Assembly: GCA_003218935.1 (NCBI GenBank)
Contig: QHPA01000106.1
Span: forward strand, 1 to 7,573
Reading direction: 5' to 3'
DNA from: Verrucomicrobiota bacterium
GTDB lineage: Bacteria; Verrucomicrobiota; Verrucomicrobiia; Limisphaerales; AV2
Length of the DNA stretch: 7,573 nucleotides
In this document: positions 5,891 to 7,573 of the stretch, in pieces
Numbering within the stretch: position 1 is the first letter of the stretch
How the letters are laid out: every line of letters begins with the position of its first letter
Notes under the pieces: generated by a model
Seen by the model: the letters and a program-made list of their open reading frames with translations, nothing else
The model's database searches: none
What the model was told of the DNA's origin: nothing
Program-made: the position numbers and the translations under genes

Positions 5891-6448
5891 ATGAGGAAAC
5901 TGTCCAGGTGGCGACAGGAAATCGAGCGCAAGCTCATCACGCAAGCGCAGCTTGCCCGGCGGGTGCGGGACCTGGCCCGCCAGATTGAGCGCGACTTCGC
6001 CGGGCGCGATCTCGTGGTCGTCTCGCTGTTGAACGGCACGGTGATGTTTCTGGCGGATCTGCTCCGACATCTCCCGCTGCCCATGCGCCTGGATTTCATC
6101 GGCGTGTCCAGCTATGGCGAAGGCGCCGAATCGCGTGAGTTGATTTTCACCAAGGAACTCCGCCTGGACGTGCGCGGGCGCGATGTGCTGTTGGTGGACG
6201 ACATCCTCGACACCGGCACAACGCTCAAACGCGTGCTGGCCAAACTGCGCGAGCTAAAGCCCCGCCGCGTCAAGGTCTGCGTGTTGCTGGAAAAGAAAGC
6301 CCGGCGCGTGGAAAGGGTCCGCGCAGACTACGTTGGTTTCAGCATTCCGGACCTGTTTGTGGTCGGCTACGGGCTTGATTTTGCCGAGCGCCATCGGAAC
6401 TTGCCATTTGTCGGCGTGTTGCGTCCGCAGTATTACCAAATCGGCTGA
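5891..6448 (+). CDS. hpt: Hypoxanthine (guanine) phosphoribosyltransferase
   Basis: This cytoplasmic enzyme joins hypoxanthine, and often guanine, to PRPP to make IMP or GMP in purine salvage. The 185-residue length fits bacterial HPRTs. Motifs in order: LLNGTVMFLADLLR (46-59, usually LKGAFMFLADLxR), FIGVSSYGEGAESR (69-82), the PRPP-binding loop VLLVDDILDTGTTL (99-112), and VGFSIPDLFVVGYGLDFAER then NLPFVGVLRP (148-179). The PRPP loop has Asp103 where VEDI is more common, a conservative change. Typical bacterial HPRT begins about 10 residues before the first helix, which favours ATG 5891; the frame is open 150 bases further upstream without family similarity. Its stop is followed one base later by the moaD ATG (TGATATG), so it is probably the first gene of an operon with moaD and moaE. 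Confidence 0.93.
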   Translation: MRKLSRWRQEIERKLITQAQLARRVRDLARQIERDFAGRDLVVVSLLNGTVMFLADLLRHLPLPMRLDFIGVSSYGEGAESRELIFTKELRLDVRGRDVLLVDDILDTGTTLKRVLAKLRELKPRRVKVCVLLEKKARRVERVRADYVGFSIPDLFVVGYGLDFAERHRNLPFVGVLRPQYYQIG

Positions 6449-6449
6449 T

Positions 6450-6695
6450 ATGAAAATTGCCGTCCATTTTTATTCGTATTATAAAGACCTGAGCGGTTCC
6501 GCGGAAACGACCGAAACGTTGCCGCCGGGCAGCACGATCGCTGATTTGCTGAAGCAATTAATGGCGCGCTTTCCTGAACTGGGTGCGATGCAGAACTCGA
6601 CGCTCGTCGCGGTCGGCGTGGATTATCAAGGGCGCGGCTACTTGCTGAAAGAAGGCGATGAAGTATCGCTCTTCCCGCCGGTGCAAGGCGGATGA
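6450..6695 (+). CDS. moaD: Molybdopterin synthase small subunit (sulfur carrier)
   Basis: MoaD carries sulfur as a C-terminal thiocarboxylate and donates it, within molybdopterin synthase, to precursor Z (cyclic pyranopterin monophosphate). The 81-residue product matches the ubiquitin-like fold: MKIAVHFYSYYKDLSG (1-16), an acidic and Thr-rich strand, STIADLLKQLMARFP (28-42), then VAVGVDYQGRGYLLKEGDEV (53-72) and FPPVQGG. The terminal Gly80-Gly81 is the required thiocarboxylate site. Length equals that of E. coli MoaD. It follows hpt by one base and precedes moaE by 82 bases. The ATG at 6450 has no visible Shine-Dalgarno sequence, so translation may be coupled to hpt. Similar beta-grasp carriers such as ThiS exist, but the FPPVQGG ending and the adjacent MoaE support MoaD. 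Confidence 0.93.
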   Translation: MKIAVHFYSYYKDLSGSAETTETLPPGSTIADLLKQLMARFPELGAMQNSTLVAVGVDYQGRGYLLKEGDEVSLFPPVQGG

Positions 6696-6703
6696 TGGGA
6701 TTC

Positions 6704-6731
6704 ATGATTTACGATTTGCGATTTACGATTT
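6704..6731. repeat. Four-copy heptamer tandem repeat between moaD and moaE
   Basis: Units are ATGATTT (6704-6710), ACGATTT (6711-6717), GCGATTT (6718-6724) and ACGATTT (6725-6731), so the core xCGATTT repeats every 7 bases, with an alternating A/G first base giving a 14-base super-unit. It lies in the 82-base gap between moaD and moaE. An open frame runs through it into moaE and yields DLRFAIYDLRA, but this is not MoaE-like. Confidence 0.85.
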
Positions 6732-6777
6732 GCGCGCAAACGCCCTCCTTGCGCCAAGTTTCACGGGCCACGTAGTT

Positions 6778-7167
6778 GTGAAACGGCAATTAACCATCAC
6801 CCTTGAGCCGATTGATGAAGCCGCGCTCCTGACGAAGCGCAAAATCTCCGACGACATGGGCGCCGTCGTCCGCTTCCTCGGCGTTGTTCGCCGAACGGAG
6901 GAAGAGAGGACCATCAAGGCCATCGAATACGAGGCATTTCACCGCATGGTCGAGCATCAATTCAAGCTGTTGTTCGACGAGATGGAAAAGAGTTGGCCGA
7001 TTGAATCGGTGCGCCTGGTGCATCGCATCGGCGTCGTGCGGGTGAACGAACCGTCGCTTTGGGTGGAAGTGGTCGCCCCGCATCGCGGCGAGGCCTTCGC
7101 CGCCTGCCAATGGCTGATCGACGAACTCAAACGCGTCGTGCCGATTTGGAAAAAGCCGTTCGCCTGA
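6778..7167 (+). CDS. moaE: Molybdopterin synthase catalytic large subunit
   Basis: MoaE is the large subunit of the MoaD2-MoaE2 enzyme that turns precursor Z into molybdopterin. With the GTG start at 6778 the protein is 129 residues, somewhat short (E. coli 150). Visible family marks are MGAVVRFLGVVRR (27-39, with a conserved arginine), the IEYEAFHRM block (49-57), VHRIGVVRVNEPSLWVEVVA (81-100), APHRGEAFAAC (100-110), and LKRVVPIWKKPFA (117-129). The last block holds the catalytic lysines Lys118 and Lys125/126. The frame is open up to an ATG at 6658 inside moaD, but that extension spans the heptamer repeat and has no homology. The first family-like residues begin at QLTITLEPID, so 6778 is preferred. 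The tail after IWKK is very short. MoaA, MoaC and MoeB are not in the window. Confidence 0.9.
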   Translation: MKRQLTITLEPIDEAALLTKRKISDDMGAVVRFLGVVRRTEEERTIKAIEYEAFHRMVEHQFKLLFDEMEKSWPIESVRLVHRIGVVRVNEPSLWVEVVAPHRGEAFAACQWLIDELKRVVPIWKKPFA

Positions 7168-7175
7168 GCCGAAGG

Positions 7176-7573
7176 CTACACTTGCTTTACGATTCCCCAA
7201 TAGACGTCGAGCCGCTCAGTCAGGTAAAGTTTCACGGCCTTGATCAGCACGCGGGCTTCGAGTTTCTGCCCGGCGGCGATGATGTTCTTCAAGGTCCAGC
7301 CCGGCCGGACGTTAAAGCTTCCCTGGGCGATGATCGGACCTTCGTCCAGGCGCATCGTCACGAAATGCGAAGTGACGCCGATGATTTTCACCCCTTGCTC
7401 GTAAGCCTGACGGTAGGCCTGCGGCCCCGGAAAACTGGGCAGCAGCGACGGGTGTATGTTGATGATTTTGTTTTTGTAGCGCCAGACAAAGTTCGGCGAG
7501 AGAATTTTCATGAACCTCGCCAGGACAATAAAGTCAGTCGCGCGGTCGTCCAGCAGCTTGAGGGCGCGTTCCT
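7176..7573 (-). CDS. purU: PurU/PurN-type formyltetrahydrofolate hydrolase or transferase, partial (N-terminus off the right edge)
   Basis: The C-terminal 132 residues of a folate-dependent enzyme. The segment FIVLARFMKILSPNFV, then INIHPSLLP, then GVTSHFVTMRLDEGPIIAQ, holds the Asn-His-Asp set of the formyltransferase fold (INIH and LDEG). PurU hydrolyses 10-formyl-tetrahydrofolate to formate, which purine synthesis can use; PurN uses the same fold to formylate GAR. LARFMKILSP and the LDEGPII segment read more like PurU, while IHPSLLPSFPG is PurN-like. The ACT domain that would settle it would lie beyond the right edge. The end is WGIVKQV and a TAG stop at 7178-7176. It converges on moaE with an 8-base gap. 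PurU is my first choice, with PurN or another formyltransferase-fold enzyme as the alternative. Confidence 0.65.
   Translation of the reverse strand, partial: ERALKLLDDRATDFIVLARFMKILSPNFVWRYKNKIINIHPSLLPSFPGPQAYRQAYEQGVKIIGVTSHFVTMRLDEGPIIAQGSFNVRPGWTLKNIIAAGQKLEARVLIKAVKLYLTERLDVYWGIVKQV

Noticed and set aside
6658..6777. Upstream ATG extension of moaE that starts inside moaD.
   Set aside because: It translates the end of moaD out of frame and the heptamer repeat, giving low-complexity text without MoaE similarity.
7167..7177. AGCC-GAA-GGCT hairpin spanning the 8-base convergent gap between moaE and the PurU-type gene.
   Set aside because: A 4-bp stem without a T-run is too weak for a terminator and could arise by chance, though the position is suggestive.
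1..7573. Search for mobile elements, att sites, CRISPR arrays, tRNA genes and riboswitches on both strands.
   Set aside because: No transposase, long inverted terminal repeats, spaced direct repeats, cloverleaf or recognisable aptamer was seen by eye; a covariance-model scan would be needed to exclude small RNAs.

Overview
The window looks like a chromosomal housekeeping segment from a moderately GC-rich Gram-negative bacterium. My best guess is the phylum Verrucomicrobia (Pedosphaera/Limisphaera-like lineage). That rests on remembered resemblance of the DNA polymerase III delta, DUF151 nuclease and ExbB/ExbD sequences, on weak or absent Shine-Dalgarno sequences, and on short heptamer repeats between genes. 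LPS-heptose synthesis and an Exb/Tol-type energy module show an outer membrane. No mobile element, CRISPR array, tRNA or rRNA was found. No gene-free stretch exceeds 300 bases; the longest is 231 bases.

Layout. (1) Positions 1-1130, minus strand: a DUF151 bifunctional-nuclease protein followed by holA (DNA polymerase III delta). holA runs off the left edge, and its 5' end looks damaged or misassembled. (2) Positions 1282-3510, plus strand: rfaE2 (ADP-heptose pathway adenylyltransferase), then a 177-base gap with two promoter candidates and an 11-bp tandem repeat, then guaB (IMP dehydrogenase). (3) Positions 3575-5659, minus strand: a compact four-gene operon, ExbB/TolQ, ExbD/TolR, a TonB-like protein and a small membrane-anchored zinc ribbon, every junction being a 4-base ATGA overlap. 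(4) Positions 5891-7167, plus strand: hpt (hypoxanthine phosphoribosyltransferase), moaD and moaE (the two subunits of molybdopterin synthase). (5) Positions 7176-7573, minus strand: the C-terminal part of a PurU/PurN-type formyltransferase-fold enzyme that enters from the right edge.

How the genes relate. Several act on purine nucleotides or products derived from them: guaB makes XMP on the way to GMP, hpt salvages hypoxanthine and guanine, MoaD/MoaE convert a GTP-derived precursor to molybdopterin, and PurU-type enzymes release formate used in purine synthesis. The Exb/Tol operon is an inner-membrane energy module, but two residues normally placed in its proton pathway appear substituted.

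Most notable points: the defective start of holA; paired ExbB/ExbD substitutions; four genes whose best promoter lies so close to the ATG that the mRNA would be leaderless; two four-copy 7-bp repeats, one supplying the -35 element of the exb operon; and an IMP dehydrogenase with active-site changes. I found no clearly new multi-gene system.
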